Positions 1-11,374 are shown, numbered from the stretch's first letter. The stretch: 64,000 nucleotides of DNA from Cronobacter universalis NCTC 9529 (GCF_001277175.1 NZ_CP012257.1:3038001-3102000); one strand, 5' to 3'. Notes: a model not told the origin generated them from the letters alone. Translations and numbers: made by a program.

Positions 1-761
1 AAATCGAACAGTATGGCGAATCGCTGTTTATGGTGGTGAAAACCGCGTGGATGAACCGTCAGGAACAGATCGAGTTTGGCGAAACGCACCTGTTTATCGG
101 CAAAAACTTTCTGATAACGGTGCGTCACGGCGCGTCGGAAAGCTATGCGCCCATTCGCGCCCGCGCCGAGGAAAAGCCCGACATGCTGGCGATTGGGCCG
201 GGCTACGCGCTCTACTGCCTGCTCGATTTTATCGTCGATAACTATCTCGAAATCACCTCGTCGCTCACCAGCCGCATCGGCGAGATGGAAGACACGATGT
301 TCCGTACCGAGTTTGATAAGCAGGCGGTGCAGCAGGTCTATACGCTGCGTCGTCAGTTGCTGGCGATTCGTAACGCCGCGCTGCCGGTCGACGAGATCTG
401 CAATCAGCTGATTCGCCTGCATGAAGATATCGTGCCGAAGACGCTGCGCCCTTACCTGCGCGACGTCCAGGATCACGCGCATCATGTGGTCATGGATGCG
501 GAAGATATGCGCGAGATGCTGACCAGCGCCATGCATGTGAACCTGGCGCTGGTTACCGTTCAGCAAAACGAGGTGGTGAAAAAGCTCGCGGGCTGGGGGG
601 CGATCCTGGTGGTGCCGACCGTTATCTTCAGTATGTACGGCATGAACTTTGAAAATATGCCGGAGATACGCTCGGCGTTCGGGTATCCGGTGACCATCGG
701 CGGCACCATCGCCGTCTGCTATCTGCTCTACTGGAAGCTCAAGCGCTCGGGCTGGCTGTAA
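1..761 (+). CDS. CorA-family divalent cation transporter (5' truncated)
   Basis: Carboxy-terminal part of a CorA-type inner-membrane metal transporter; the reading frame is open from the first base, so the true start lies outside the window. A long charged helical region precedes two C-terminal membrane segments. The family signature GMN sits in YGMNFENMPE at the end of the first segment, and the protein ends with a basic tail (KLKRSGWL), as in CorA. CorA proteins are pentameric channels for Mg2+, Co2+ or Ni2+. The family is certain; the substrate, and whether this is a corA paralogue or a zntB-like protein, cannot be decided. Its 3' end overlaps the convergent cupin gene by 23 bases. Confidence 0.88.
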   Translation, partial: IEQYGESLFMVVKTAWMNRQEQIEFGETHLFIGKNFLITVRHGASESYAPIRARAEEKPDMLAIGPGYALYCLLDFIVDNYLEITSSLTSRIGEMEDTMFRTEFDKQAVQQVYTLRRQLLAIRNAALPVDEICNQLIRLHEDIVPKTLRPYLRDVQDHAHHVVMDAEDMREMLTSAMHVNLALVTVQQNEVVKKLAGWGAILVVPTVIFSMYGMNFENMPEIRSAFGYPVTIGGTIAVCYLLYWKLKRSGWL

Positions 762-1095
762 GATCCACCCGGTCGCCCCGCGTGGTCGGCTGGGAGATAA
801 CCAGGAATTCCACCGCCCCGGCCCCGTCGTTGCGCGCCTGATGCGGCGCCTGCGGCGGAATTTCTATCGCTTCGCCAGGCGCAAGCGTGACGCGCTCGCC
901 GTTGAGCTCCATCGTCAGTTCCCCACTCAGCACAAAAAAGCACTGGCGCGACTGCTCATGGTAGTGGCGCTGTTCGGCGCGTCCGGCGGGCATCCGCTCA
1001 TGGATAACGCTGAGACCCAGGCTTTTCACCAGATGCCAGCCGTCGCAGTCGCCGCCCCACAAATAATGTTCCGCATTCGCTCTGCTGATTTTCAT
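739..1095 (-). CDS. small cupin-domain protein
   Basis: A 118-residue single-domain cupin. The metal-binding cupin motif 1 is visible around residues 40-60 (HYHEQSRQCFFVLSGELTME), followed by the conserved PGEAIEIPPQAPHQARN segment of motif 2. It probably binds a divalent metal in the cytoplasm; the substrate is unknown. Members of this size are annotated as cupins or mannose-6-phosphate isomerase-like proteins, but nothing here indicates a specific reaction. The start MKISRANAEHY has a purine-rich stretch just upstream. The gene is convergent with, and overlaps, the CorA-family gene. Confidence 0.8.
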   Translation of the reverse strand: MKISRANAEHYLWGGDCDGWHLVKSLGLSVIHERMPAGRAEQRHYHEQSRQCFFVLSGELTMELNGERVTLAPGEAIEIPPQAPHQARNDGAGAVEFLVISQPTTRGDRVDLTASPSA

Positions 1096-1437
1096 ACGCG
1101 CTCCTGTTTTTATACCCTTCCAGAGTGGCCGTTAGCGAAGCCGCTGACAAGCACCAGGAATCGGGAATTACGCACCGTAATTAATTTCTTTTTAATTGTT
1201 TTTTAAGGAAAAAGCAGGATGAAAAAATTTCTTTCAACGAGCCCGCGCGTCGCTTGTCACCTCTGAAATAAAGGATTACATTAGCGCTCGCTGACGTCAT
1301 TTGACGCGCATGATTTTAGAGAGCGGCAGCCGGTTTGAGGAATAGTCCCAAAGTGATTCGGCTGTGGCGTCAACTTTGTATACTGTGACCTTGCGTATTG
1401 ATTCAGGCGTGTTTTCAGGCATGCGGAGCGATGTAAC
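1096..1437. other. intergenic region upstream of ypdK
   Basis: 342 bases without a long gene. Visible content: a possible 15-codon frame at 1219-1266 (MKKFLSTSPRVACHL) with AAGGA nine bases before its ATG, and a -10-like TATACT at 1379-1384 that could serve ypdK. The stretch around 1175-1207 is AT-rich. In E. coli lpxP lies on this side of ypdK; no lpxP is present here. Nothing else is recognised. Confidence 0.5.
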
Positions 1438-1509
1438 GTGAAATACTTCTTTATGGGCGTCTCGGTGATTTTACTGTTGTGGGCCGGCACGTTTGCCCTG
1501 ATGATTTAG
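1438..1509 (+). CDS. ypdK: small membrane protein YpdK
   Basis: A 23-residue single-pass membrane protein starting at GTG: it begins MKYFFMGVSVILLL and ends WAGTFALMI. The first six and last nine residues match my memory of E. coli YpdK, and the gene sits in the same place, just before and facing alaC. The middle of the helix has diverged while remaining hydrophobic. The protein is expected to be one inner-membrane helix; its function is unknown. A shared hairpin terminator follows 14 bases after the stop. Confidence 0.88.
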   Translation: MKYFFMGVSVILLLWAGTFALMI

Positions 1510-1523
1510 TAAAACACCTGAGT

Positions 1524-1558
1524 AAAAAAAAACAGGAGCCACCGGCTCCTGTTTTTTT
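1524..1558. terminator. bidirectional rho-independent terminator (ypdK/alaC)
   Basis: Inverted repeat AACAGGAGCC-ACC-GGCTCCTGTT (1531-1552) flanked by an A-run on the left and a T-run on the right, so it can end transcription of ypdK rightward and alaC leftward. Confidence 0.9.
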
Positions 1559-2798
1559 ATTCGGCGTCCTGCGCCGCGGCGCTCTTCGCGCCCGCGGGCA
1601 ACAGCCCGTCGGCCCGGAACATCGCTTTAATGCCGCGCACCGCCTGGCGGATGCGATCGCGGTTTTCAATCAGCGCGAAACGCACATGGGTGTCGCCGTA
1701 GTCGCCAAAACCAATCCCCGGCGAGACGCAGACTTTCGCGTCCTGCAGCAGCTTTTTGGCAAACTCCAGCGAGCCCATCGCCGCGTAAGGCTCAGGGATC
1801 TTCGCCCAGACATACATCGACGCTTTCGGGCATTCGACCATCCAGCCCGCCTCGTGCAGCCCTTTCACCAGCACGTCGCGGCGGCGTTTATACTGCTCCG
1901 CGATATCGCGCACGCACTGCTGATCCCCTTCCAGCGCGGCGATGGCGGCCACCTGGAGCGGCGTAAAGGTGCCGTAGTCGTGATAGCTTTTGATACGCGC
2001 CAGCGCGCTGACCAGCTCCTGGTTGCCCACCATAAAGCCGATGCGCCAGCCCGCCATGTTGTAGCTTTTAGAGAGCGTGAAGAACTCTACGGCGACATCG
2101 CGCGCGCCTGGCACCTGCATGATGGACGGGGCTTTCCAGCCGTCATAGACGATATCGGCGTAAGCCAGATCGTGCACCACCAGCACGTCATAGCGCTTCG
2201 CCAGCGCCACGACTTTCTCGAAAAACTCCAGCTCCACGCACTGCGCCGTCGGGTTCGACGGGAAGCCTAAAATCATCATTTTCGGCTTCGGGTAGCTTTC
2301 GCGGATCGCCCGCTCCAGCTCGTTGAAGAAATCCAAGCCCTCCACCAGCGGCACCGAACGCACCTGCGCGCCGGCGATCACCGCGCCGTAGATGTGGATC
2401 GGGTAGCTCGGGTTCGGCACCAGCACCGTATCGCCATGATCGAGCGTGGCGAGCATCAGGTGCGCCAGCCCCTCTTTCGATCCGATGGTGACGATAGCTT
2501 CGGTTTCCGGGTCAATCTCCACCTCGTAGCGCTCCTGATACCAGCGCGAAATGGCGCGGCGCAGACGCGGAATACCGCGCGACGTGGAGTAGCCATGCGT
2601 ATCCGGGCGCTGGGCCACGGTGCAGAGTTTTTCGACGATATGCGGCGGCGTGGGGCCGTCCGGATTGCCCATGCTGAAATCGATAATATCTTCGCCGCGC
2701 CGACGCGCAGCCATTTTCAGCTCAGCAGTGATGTTAAAAACGTAAGGGGGAAGGCGTTCGATACGCGAAAAACGGCGTTTGGGACTGAAATCAGCCAT
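1557..2798 (-). CDS. alaC: glutamate-pyruvate aminotransferase AlaC
   Basis: PLP-dependent class I/II aminotransferase making L-alanine from pyruvate and glutamate in the cytoplasm. The sequence is nearly identical to E. coli AlaC (YfdZ) over its length ([34 protein letters not shown]), and the PLP-lysine motif is [16 protein letters not shown] ([12 protein letters not shown]). The start chosen, [16 protein letters not shown], gives 413 residues, matches the family and has GAGGA six bases upstream; the frame stays open for 42 more codons without support. The C-terminal tail ([12 protein letters not shown]) is variable. It is convergent with ypdK and divergent from the DUF1479 gene. Confidence 0.96.
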   Translation of the reverse strand: MADFSPKRRFSRIERLPPYVFNITAELKMAARRRGEDIIDFSMGNPDGPTPPHIVEKLCTVAQRPDTHGYSTSRGIPRLRRAISRWYQERYEVEIDPETEAIVTIGSKEGLAHLMLATLDHGDTVLVPNPSYPIHIYGAVIAGAQVRSVPLVEGLDFFNELERAIRESYPKPKMMILGFPSNPTAQCVELEFFEKVVALAKRYDVLVVHDLAYADIVYDGWKAPSIMQVPGARDVAVEFFTLSKSYNMAGWRIGFMVGNQELVSALARIKSYHDYGTFTPLQVAAIAALEGDQQCVRDIAEQYKRRRDVLVKGLHEAGWMVECPKASMYVWAKIPEPYAAMGSLEFAKKLLQDAKVCVSPGIGFGDYGDTHVRFALIENRDRIRQAVRGIKAMFRADGLLPAGAKSAAAQDAE

Positions 2799-2932
2799 AG
2801 GTTCCTCGATGTGACGTAAGCGCCCGGACCGTCCGAGCGACGCTGCCGCTGATGCGGCCCTAAGAACATAGCCTGGAAAATTTTCCGCTGTCGAGAGGCC
2901 AGAGCAAAAAAATTTACGGAACAAAAAACAGG

Positions 2933-2950
2933 AACTTTCATTTGAAAGTT
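2933..2950. promoter_or_regulatory. 18-bp perfect palindrome between alaC and DUF1479 gene
   Basis: AACTTTCATTTGAAAGTT is a perfect inverted repeat located 135 bases upstream of alaC and 89 bases upstream of the divergent DUF1479 gene. It looks like an operator for a dimeric regulator. I do not recognise the regulator. Confidence 0.4.
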
Positions 2951-3038
2951 AACCCTGTTTTATTTGATGACTCATGGCTATATTAACTTCGACGCAACAA
3001 AACAATAACCCCTGTTCACGATTGCCGGAGTACATGTC

Positions 3039-4280
3039 ATGACCCTGCACATTCCCGATCTTCCCGCCGCTATCCGCGAGATAAAACAGCAGCTGCGCCA
3101 GGCGCTGCCGAACTATCAGGCCGTGTTTGCCGAGCTGGAAGCCGACATCGCGCGCCAGATAGAAACCATCAAAAGCGAAACCGCACGCGGCGAAAGCCCG
3201 GTGCCGCAGATCCAGGCCGACGACATTATTAACGGCCGCATCAGCGACGCGCAGAAAGCCCGCATCCGCGAGCGCGGCTGCTGCGTGATTAAAGGCGTCT
3301 TCCCGGAAAACCAGGCGCGCGCCTGGAACCAGGAAATTGGCGATTATCTTGAGCGCAACGATTTCGTCGAAAAGCTCAAGAACGCGGCGGAAGATAACTA
3401 TTTCGGCACGCTTGCCGACAGTAAGCCGCAGATTTACGGCATTTACTGGTCGAAGCCGCAGGTGGAGGCGCGCCAGCACGAGCGTATGAAAGCCGCGCAG
3501 GTGTTTCTGAATAATCTCTGGCAGACGGAGAGCCACGGCAAACAGCATTTCGATCCGAATCGCGTGGTGACGTACGCCGACCGCACCCGACGCCGCCCGC
3601 CGCGCTCGTCGTCGCTTGGCCTGTCGCCGCACGTCGATGGCGGCTCGGTAGAGCGCTGGCTTGATGAGAACTTCCGTCACGTTTACCGTCACGTCTTCAG
3701 CGGCGAGTGGCGGCGCTACAACCCGTTTGAAGCGGAAGGACGCGTCGAGGCGCGGGAGATCCCCTCGCCTGCCGTCTGCTCCATGTTCCGTACCTTCCAG
3801 GGCTGGACGGCGCTCTCCGAGCAGCGCAGGCACGGCGGTACGCTGACGCTGCTGCCGGTGGCCAACGCGATGGCGTATATCCTGCTGCGCGCGTTGCAGG
3901 ACGACGTGCCGGAGGATTCGCTGTGCGACGCGAAGCCTGGCCGCGCGTTATCCATTAACGAACGCTGGCATCCCCTTTTACTGACCGGGATTTCCTCAAT
4001 TCCCGATATGGAACCGGGCGATACCGTGTTCTGGCACTGCGACGTTATTCACGCGGTGGAAAACGAGCATCAGGGCGAGTTTGACAGCAACGTGATGTAT
4101 ATCGCCGCCGCGCCGTGGTGTGAGAAGAACGACGCCTATCTGAAGCGCCAGTGGCCGGCGTTTGTGGAAGGCCGCTCGCCGCCGGACTTCGCGCCGGACG
4201 ATTTTGAGGTCGATTTCAGCGGGCGCGCCGCCGAGGCGGATCTCACCCCTGCCGGACGCGAACAGCTCAGAGGCGCGTAA
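3039..4280 (+). CDS. DUF1479 protein, YbiU-like putative Fe(II)/2-oxoglutarate oxygenase
   Basis: 413 residues, the usual length for DUF1479 proteins such as E. coli YbiU. The family has the double-stranded beta-helix fold of iron/2-oxoglutarate oxygenases. Candidate metal ligands are H and D in [13 protein letters not shown] (about residues 197-206) and the second histidine in [14 protein letters not shown] (about 331-344). Arginine-rich segments near R185-R190 ([12 protein letters not shown]) are typical of the family. A GGAG sequence lies nine bases before the ATG. The substrate is unknown. Its close placement beside alaC, with a palindrome between them, may reflect shared regulation. Confidence 0.85.
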   Translation: MTLHIPDLPAAIREIKQQLRQALPNYQAVFAELEADIARQIETIKSETARGESPVPQIQADDIINGRISDAQKARIRERGCCVIKGVFPENQARAWNQEIGDYLERNDFVEKLKNAAEDNYFGTLADSKPQIYGIYWSKPQVEARQHERMKAAQVFLNNLWQTESHGKQHFDPNRVVTYADRTRRRPPRSSSLGLSPHVDGGSVERWLDENFRHVYRHVFSGEWRRYNPFEAEGRVEAREIPSPAVCSMFRTFQGWTALSEQRRHGGTLTLLPVANAMAYILLRALQDDVPEDSLCDAKPGRALSINERWHPLLLTGISSIPDMEPGDTVFWHCDVIHAVENEHQGEFDSNVMYIAAAPWCEKNDAYLKRQWPAFVEGRSPPDFAPDDFEVDFSGRAAEADLTPAGREQLRGA

Positions 4281-4358
4281 CCGGCAAAACCTGGCGGCTG
4301 GTCAAGGGCCGTCAGGTTTTCTATCATGTGCGCTTTCCTGCCAGACTTCGGGTTTTCC

Positions 4359-6050
4359 GTGCACGAGATTTTCGACATGCTGCTGGCGGTCTTTGACCGC
4401 GCGGCGCTAATGCTGATTTGCCTCTTTTTCCTGATTCGCATCCGCCTGTTCCGCGAGCTGCTGCATAAGAGCGCCCACACGCCGAAAGAGCTGCTGGCGG
4501 TCACCGCTATCTTTTCGATGTTCGCGCTGTTCAGCACCTGGTCCGGCGTGCCGGTGGAAGGCTCGCTGGTGAACGTGCGCATTATCGCCGTGATGTCCGG
4601 CGGTATTCTCTTTGGCCCGTGGGTCGGCATCATTACCGGCGTTATCGCCGGGCTGCACCGTTACCTGATTGATATTGGCGGCATCACCGCCATTCCCTGT
4701 TTTATCACCAGCATCGTCGCAGGCGGGCTCTCTGGCCTTATCAGCCGCCGGGTGCCGAAAGCGCAGCACTGGCGGGCGGGTATTCTCGGCGGCATGCTGT
4801 GCGAAACGCTGACCATGATCCTGGTGGTGGTCTGGGCGCCGACCACGGCGCTCGGGCTGGATATCGTGTCGAAAATCGGCGTGCCGATGATTTTAGGCAG
4901 CGTCTCTATCGGTTTTATCGTGCTGCTGGTGCGAAGCGTCGAGGGCGAAAAAGAGGCCAGCGCCGCGCGCCAGGCCAAACTGGCCCTGGATATCGCCAAC
5001 AAAACGCTGCCGCTGTTCCGCCATGTGAATACCGAATCCCTGCGCCAGGTGTGCGACATTATCCGCCGCGATATCGACGCCGACGCGGTCGCCATCACCA
5101 ATACCGAAAAGGTGCAGGCCTATGTGGGCGTGGGCGAGCATAACTACCAGGATAACAGCGACGCGCTGAGCCCCACCACGCAGCAGGCGATCCGCTACGG
5201 CAAAATCATCATCAAGAATAACGACGAAGCCCACCGCACGCCGGAGATTCACTCCATGCTGGTGATCCCGCTGTGGGAGAAAGGCATCGTCACCGGAACG
5301 CTGAAAATCTACTATTGCCATGCGCATCAGATCACCTCCTCGTTGCAGGAGATGGCCGTTGGTCTGTCGCAGATTATCTCCACGCAGCTTGAGGTGTCGC
5401 GCGCCGAGCAGCTGCGCGAGATGGCGAATAAAGCGGAGCTGCGCGCGTTGCAGAGCAAAATCAACCCGCACTTCCTCTTTAACGCGCTGAACGCCATTTC
5501 TTCGTCCATACGCCTCAACCCGGACACCGCGCGCCAGCTGATTTTCAATCTCTCGCGATATCTGCGCTACAACATCGAGCTGAAAGACGACGAGCAGATC
5601 GACATTAAAAAAGAGCTGTACCAGATCAAGGATTACATCGCGATCGAACAGGCGCGCTTCGGCGACAAGCTGACCGTGATTTACGATATCGACGACGAGG
5701 TGAACTGCCGCGTCGCCAGTCTCCTTATCCAGCCGCTGGTGGAGAATGCGATTGTGCATGGCATTCAGCCGTGCCGCGGCAAAGGCGTGGTGACGCTTAG
5801 CATCGCGCAGAGCGGCAGCCGGGTGCGGATCGCGGTGCGCGATACCGGCCACGGCATTGATCCTCAGGTTATCGAACAGCTGGATACGGACGAGATGCCG
5901 GTGAATAAAATCGGGCTGGTTAACGTGCACCATCGCGTGAAGCTGTTGTATGGCGAAGGGCTGCACATTCGCCGCCTGGAGCCGGGCACCGAGATTGCGT
6001 TTTACGTGCCGGATCAACCGCCGCGTCCTGACGCCGCGATGCTGTTGTAG
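4359..6050 (+). CDS. ypdA: sensor histidine kinase YpdA
   Basis: LytS-type membrane histidine kinase; with YpdB it forms the pyruvate-responsive YpdA/YpdB system known from E. coli, where it controls the transporter gene yhjX. I chose the GTG start ([14 protein letters not shown]), which aligns with E. coli YpdA and gives 563 residues; an ATG 33 bases earlier has no family support. Order: five or six membrane segments (5TMR-LYT, about 1-190), a GAF-like region (about 220-350), a His_kinase box with [11 protein letters not shown] (H371) and a HATPase domain (N box [13 protein letters not shown] box DTGHGID). ypdB follows after 12 bases. Confidence 0.96.
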   Translation: MHEIFDMLLAVFDRAALMLICLFFLIRIRLFRELLHKSAHTPKELLAVTAIFSMFALFSTWSGVPVEGSLVNVRIIAVMSGGILFGPWVGIITGVIAGLHRYLIDIGGITAIPCFITSIVAGGLSGLISRRVPKAQHWRAGILGGMLCETLTMILVVVWAPTTALGLDIVSKIGVPMILGSVSIGFIVLLVRSVEGEKEASAARQAKLALDIANKTLPLFRHVNTESLRQVCDIIRRDIDADAVAITNTEKVQAYVGVGEHNYQDNSDALSPTTQQAIRYGKIIIKNNDEAHRTPEIHSMLVIPLWEKGIVTGTLKIYYCHAHQITSSLQEMAVGLSQIISTQLEVSRAEQLREMANKAELRALQSKINPHFLFNALNAISSSIRLNPDTARQLIFNLSRYLRYNIELKDDEQIDIKKELYQIKDYIAIEQARFGDKLTVIYDIDDEVNCRVASLLIQPLVENAIVHGIQPCRGKGVVTLSIAQSGSRVRIAVRDTGHGIDPQVIEQLDTDEMPVNKIGLVNVHHRVKLLYGEGLHIRRLEPGTEIAFYVPDQPPRPDAAMLL

Positions 6051-6062
6051 AGAGAGAATACG

Positions 6063-6794
6063 ATGAAAGTGATTATCGTCGAGGATGAAGTCCTCGCGCA
6101 GCAGGAGCTGAACTGGCTGATTAAAACGCATAGCCAAATGGAGGTGGTCGCCACGTTCGAAGACGGGCTGGATGTACTGAAATATCTCCAGCAGCACGAC
6201 GTGGACGCCATTTTTCTCGATATCAATATTCCGTCGCTGGATGGGGTGCTGCTGGCGCAGAACATCAGTAAATTCGCCCGCAAGCCGTTTATCGTGTTTA
6301 TCACCGCCTGGAAAGAGCATGCGGTGGAGGCGTTCGAACTGGAAGCGTTCGACTATATTCTGAAACCGTATCAGGAGTCGCGCATTATCGGGATGCTGCA
6401 AAAGCTGGAAGCCGCCTTTGCGCAGCAGAGCGCGCCGCACGCCGCCGCACCCGCCGGGCGCGAGAACGCGACCATTAACCTTATTAAGGACGAGCGGATT
6501 ATCGTTACCGATATCAACGACATTTACTACGCCGAAGCGCACGAGAAGATGACGTTCGTCTATACGCGCAAAGAGGCGTATGTGATGCCGATGAATATCA
6601 CCGAGTTTTGCAGCCGCCTGCCGGAGGCGCATTTTTTCCGCTGCCACCGCTCCTACTGCGTGAATCTCAATAAGATCCGCGAGATCGAGCCCTGGTTTAA
6701 CAACACCTACATTTTGCGCCTGCGCGATCTCGATTTTCAGGTGCCGGTGAGCCGCGGCCGGGTTAAAGAATTCCGCCAGCTGATGCGGTTGTGA
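6063..6794 (+). CDS. ypdB: LytTR response regulator YpdB
   Basis: 243 residues. The receiver domain (1-120) has acidic residues VEDE and the phosphoacceptor D53 in AIFLDINIPSLDG. The DNA-binding LytTR domain (about 140-240) contains FFRCHRSYCVNLNKI. It is the partner of YpdA, activating target genes when pyruvate is sensed. The gene is translated 12 bases after ypdA with AGAGAGAAT as the ribosome site. In E. coli ypdC and the fry PTS genes follow; here a terminator and convergent glk follow directly. Confidence 0.96.
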   Translation: MKVIIVEDEVLAQQELNWLIKTHSQMEVVATFEDGLDVLKYLQQHDVDAIFLDINIPSLDGVLLAQNISKFARKPFIVFITAWKEHAVEAFELEAFDYILKPYQESRIIGMLQKLEAAFAQQSAPHAAAPAGRENATINLIKDERIIVTDINDIYYAEAHEKMTFVYTRKEAYVMPMNITEFCSRLPEAHFFRCHRSYCVNLNKIREIEPWFNNTYILRLRDLDFQVPVSRGRVKEFRQLMRL

Positions 6795-6802
6795 GGAATA
6801 AC

Positions 6803-6830
6803 AAAAAGGCGCCGCGCGGCGCCTTTTTTG
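6803..6830. terminator. bidirectional terminator (ypdB/glk)
   Basis: GGCGCCGCGCGGCGCC (6808-6823), preceded by an A-run and followed by TTTTTT; it serves ypdB rightward and glk leftward. Confidence 0.9.
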
Positions 6831-7796
6831 TCAGAGGATCTGCCCCAGCGTCTGGCGCAGATGCGCGCCCGCGCCCAGCAGCCCCGGCTGGTCGTGAACA
6901 ATCAGATAGACCGGAATATCCTGTACGTAAGCTTTAAAGCGGCCTTTATCTTCAAACCCGCCGCGGAAACCGCTGGAGGTGAAGAAGTCCAGGAAGCGCG
7001 GCACGATACCGCCTGCGATATAGACGCCGCCAAAGGTGCCGAGCGTCAGCGCCAGGTTGCCGCCGAAACGGCCCATGATGACGCAGAAGAGCGACAGCGC
7101 GCGACGGCAGTCGGTGCAGCTGTCATCCAGCGCGCGTTCGGTAATGTCTTTCGGACGCAGGTTATCCGGCAGACGGCCATCGGCTTTGACAATCGCGCGG
7201 TAGAGGTTCACCAGGCCCGGCCCTGACAGTACGCGCTCGGCGGAGACGTGGCCGACTTCGGCGCGCAGCTGTTCAAGAATAATCGCCTCTTCTTCGCTGT
7301 TCGGCGCGAAATCGACGTGACCGCCCTCGCCCGGCAGGCTCACCCAGCGCTTATCGACATGCACGAGGTGCGCGACTCCAAGCCCGGTGCCCGCGCCATA
7401 AACGGCGATCGGTTTATTGGGCTGCGGCTCGCCGCCGCCAAACTGGATCAGATGGTCGGTTTTGAGCATCGGGATCGCCATGGAAACGGCGGTGAAATCG
7501 TTAATAATTTCCAGATGATCGAAGCCGAGATTCTTTTTCATTTCGGCGACAGAAAACGCCCAGACGTGGTTGGTCATCGCCACCCAGTCGCCGGTAATCG
7601 GACACGCAATGGCGATACAGCCATCCGTTACCGTGGCGTTGTGCTCCTCCAGATACACCCGCACCACCGCTTCCAGGCTCGGATAATCAAGGCCGGAATA
7701 GGTTTTCGCCTTGAGTATCTCGCCGCTGTCTACGTCGCACAGCGCTAAGCGTGCGTTGGTGCCGCCTACGTCTCCCACCAAAGCATATTTGGTCAT
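6831..7796 (-). CDS. glk: glucokinase
   Basis: ATP-dependent glucokinase of the bacterial ROK-like Glk family, phosphorylating cytoplasmic glucose to glucose-6-phosphate. It is 321 residues, the same as E. coli Glk. The N-terminal phosphate-binding loop is [12 protein letters not shown], and the sugar-binding region with [11 protein letters not shown] and ALPGEGGH-type ([13 protein letters not shown]) motifs is intact. A Cra-like site lies about 120 bases upstream, consistent with the known FruR/Cra control of glk in E. coli. Confidence 0.97.
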   Translation of the reverse strand: MTKYALVGDVGGTNARLALCDVDSGEILKAKTYSGLDYPSLEAVVRVYLEEHNATVTDGCIAIACPITGDWVAMTNHVWAFSVAEMKKNLGFDHLEIINDFTAVSMAIPMLKTDHLIQFGGGEPQPNKPIAVYGAGTGLGVAHLVHVDKRWVSLPGEGGHVDFAPNSEEEAIILEQLRAEVGHVSAERVLSGPGLVNLYRAIVKADGRLPDNLRPKDITERALDDSCTDCRRALSLFCVIMGRFGGNLALTLGTFGGVYIAGGIVPRFLDFFTSSGFRGGFEDKGRFKAYVQDIPVYLIVHDQPGLLGAGAHLRQTLGQIL

Positions 7797-7914
7797 TCTG
7801 TTGCTGCTCCGCTAAATACAAAATAATCTTGGCACACTCTAAATTCCCGGCGCCTGAACAACAATGACCATAGCATAAGTGCCCCGTGTTTAGAGACTTA
7901 CATCACAGATTACC

Positions 7915-7926
7915 TTGAACGTTTCA
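7915..7926. promoter_or_regulatory. candidate Cra (FruR) operator upstream of glk
   Basis: TTGAACGTTTCA differs at one or two positions from the Cra consensus TGAAACGTTTCA. It sits between glk and the end of ipdC, upstream of glk. Confidence 0.5.
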
Positions 7927-7949
7927 GCATCTTCTGTATCGAAAGGCGC

Positions 7950-9632
<1,683 letters not shown>

Positions 9633-9751
9633 TCAGGGGCCTGTAGTGAGTATTGGTGAAGTGTGATCCCTGTCCAGAATGCGGCAGCAAAAAGCGGTGG
9701 CAAGCAAGATTTACGCACGCCGGGCGTGTAGGCTGTCAGCTTTCGTACCCG

Positions 9752-9767
9752 GTGTAACCGTATACAC
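9752..9767. promoter_or_regulatory. GTGTA-N6-TACAC inverted repeat
   Basis: Perfect 5-6-5 inverted repeat in the 211-base divergent gap between ipdC and the aldo/keto reductase. It is a plausible operator. It does not fit the TyrR box (TGTAAA-N6-TTTACA), although TyrR is known to control ipdC in E. cloacae. Confidence 0.3.
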
Positions 9768-9837
9768 TTGCGGTATCGCTTTGCGTCTTAACGCGATACT
9801 CCAACAGTGCAGCAACCACGTACAGAGGTGAATAAGC

Positions 9838-10827
9838 ATGGTTTATCAGGCAGATCCTGCGCGCTACGCCACGATGGAATACCGCCGCTGCGGACACAGC
9901 GGCCTGAAGCTTCCGGCCATTTCGCTCGGCCTGTGGCATAACTTCGGCGACGCTACGCTGGTGGAGACCAGCCGCCAGCTGCTGCGCCGGTCGTTTGATC
10001 TCGGTATTACTCATTTTGATCTCGCCAATAATTACGGACCGCCGCCGGGCTCCGCCGAAAGCCATTTTGGCCGCATCCTGAAAGAGGATTTTCTCCCGTA
10101 CCGCGACGAGCTGGTTATATCCACCAAAGCGGGCTACACCATGTGGGATGGGCCTTACGGCGACTGGGGGTCGCGCAAATATCTGATTTCGAGCCTCGAC
10201 CAGAGCCTGAAGCGCATGGGCCTTGAGTATGTCGATATCTTCTATCACCACCGCCCGGACCCGGAGACGCCGCTCGAAGAGACCATGCGCGCGCTGGACC
10301 ATATCGTGCGTCAGGGTAAAGCGCTGTATGTCGGCATCTCTAACTACCCGGCGGATAGGGCGCGCGAGGCTATCGATCTGCTGGCGCAGCTTGGCACGCC
10401 GTGTGTTATCCACCAGCCCAAATATTCGATGTTTGAGCGCTGGGTAGAGGATGGCCTGTTGGATCTCTTGCAGGAAAAAGGCGTCGGCAGTATTGCGTTC
10501 TCGCCGCTGGCGGGCGGACAGCTGACGGACCGCTACCTGAACGGCATTCCGGCGGATTCGCGCGCCGCCAGCGGCAGCCGCTTCCTGAACCCGGATCAGA
10601 TAACGCCTGAGAAGCTGGAGAAAGTGCGCCAGTTGAACGACCTCGCGGTACAGCGCGGGCAGAAGCTGTCGCAGATGGCGCTCGCCTGGGTGCTGCGCGA
10701 TGAGAAAGTGACGTCAGTGTTGATTGGCGCCAGTAAAATCAGCCAGATAGACGATGCGGTGGGAATGCTCGCCAACCGGAACTTCTCCGCCGAAGAGCGT
10801 CAGGCGATCGAGGCGATACTCACCTAG
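9838..10827 (+). CDS. aldo/keto reductase, YghZ-like (L-glyceraldehyde 3-phosphate reductase family)
   Basis: 329-residue NADPH-dependent aldo/keto reductase of the AKR14 (YghZ/Gpr) group. It shares with E. coli YghZ the opening MVYQADPARYATMEYRRCG, the SLGLWHNFG segment, the catalytic region THFDLANNYGPPPGSAE and STKAGY, and the cofactor-binding SVLIGASK near the end. YghZ detoxifies L-glyceraldehyde 3-phosphate and methylglyoxal. The gene is shorter at the C-terminus than E. coli YghZ (346 residues) and sits between ipdC and ypeC, not at the yghZ locus, so it may be a paralogue with another aldehyde substrate, possibly related to the divergent decarboxylase. That link is inference. Confidence 0.85.
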   Translation: MVYQADPARYATMEYRRCGHSGLKLPAISLGLWHNFGDATLVETSRQLLRRSFDLGITHFDLANNYGPPPGSAESHFGRILKEDFLPYRDELVISTKAGYTMWDGPYGDWGSRKYLISSLDQSLKRMGLEYVDIFYHHRPDPETPLEETMRALDHIVRQGKALYVGISNYPADRAREAIDLLAQLGTPCVIHQPKYSMFERWVEDGLLDLLQEKGVGSIAFSPLAGGQLTDRYLNGIPADSRAASGSRFLNPDQITPEKLEKVRQLNDLAVQRGQKLSQMALAWVLRDEKVTSVLIGASKISQIDDAVGMLANRNFSAEERQAIEAILT

Positions 10828-10962
10828 TGCATGAGGTGACGCTGCTTTAGCAAAAAGTGCGGTCATACCTGTTTTCAGAGTCGGAGCGATGCTGCAGGGA
10901 TTTACAGGTCCGTAATATTACTGCAACAGGCCACTACGGCCCCGATCGTGAAGGAGATAAGT

Positions 10963-11319
10963 ATGTTCAGGTCACTGATTCTTGCAGCAGCGTTACTGGC
11001 GGGCACCGCGCCGCTTATCGCCAGCGCTGGTGAAATCACCCTGTTGCCATCCATCAAATTACAAATTGGCGATCGCGACAATTACGGTAACTACTGGGAC
11101 GGAGGCCGCTGGCGCGACCGCGACTACTGGCGCAACCATTACGAGTGGCGCGGCGACCGCTGGTGGCGTCATGACAATGGCCTGCACCGCGGCTGGGATA
11201 AACGCCGCGGCTGGGATGACCGCCGGGCGTATGAGCGCGGTTATCGCGAAGGCTGGAACGATCGCGACGACCGTCGCGGCTGGGGTAAACATGGCCGCGG
11301 CCACGGTCATCACCACTGA
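10963..11319 (+). CDS. ypeC: DUF2502 periplasmic protein YpeC
   Basis: 118 residues with a clear signal peptide ([22 protein letters not shown], written here only to its type) followed by [17 protein letters not shown], identical to E. coli YpeC at this point, then a stretch very rich in W, R, D, G and H ending GHGHHH. The ATG at 10963 is chosen because AAGGAG lies seven bases before it; a GTG five codons earlier overlaps that ribosome site. The histidine-rich tail might bind metal, which would suit its place beside mntH, but no function is established. Confidence 0.9.
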   Translation: MFRSLILAAALLAGTAPLIASAGEITLLPSIKLQIGDRDNYGNYWDGGRWRDRDYWRNHYEWRGDRWWRHDNGLHRGWDKRRGWDDRRAYERGYREGWNDRDDRRGWGKHGRGHGHHH

Positions 11320-11337
11320 TTTCACAACGGTAGTGAC

Positions 11338-11368
11338 GAAAAAGGCAGGCTCAGCGCCTGCCTTTTTT
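11338..11368. terminator. bidirectional terminator (ypeC/mntH)
   Basis: GGCAGGC-TCAGC-GCCTGCC (11344-11362) with A-run before and T-run after. Confidence 0.9.
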
Positions 11369-11374
11369 ACGTCG

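Noticed and set aside
841..1206. 121-codon frame opposite the cupin gene
   Set aside because: Antisense to a gene with clear cupin motifs and lacking a ribosome site.
4893..6647. 584-codon open frame antisense to ypdA/ypdB
   Set aside because: It lies wholly opposite two well-conserved genes, has histidine/arginine-rich low-complexity composition typical of antisense frames in GC-rich DNA, and no ribosome site or recognisable domain.
9752..9767. TyrR box for ipdC
   Set aside because: The inverted repeat GTGTA-N6-TACAC lacks the TGTAAA/TTTACA core, so it was reported only as an unassigned palindrome.
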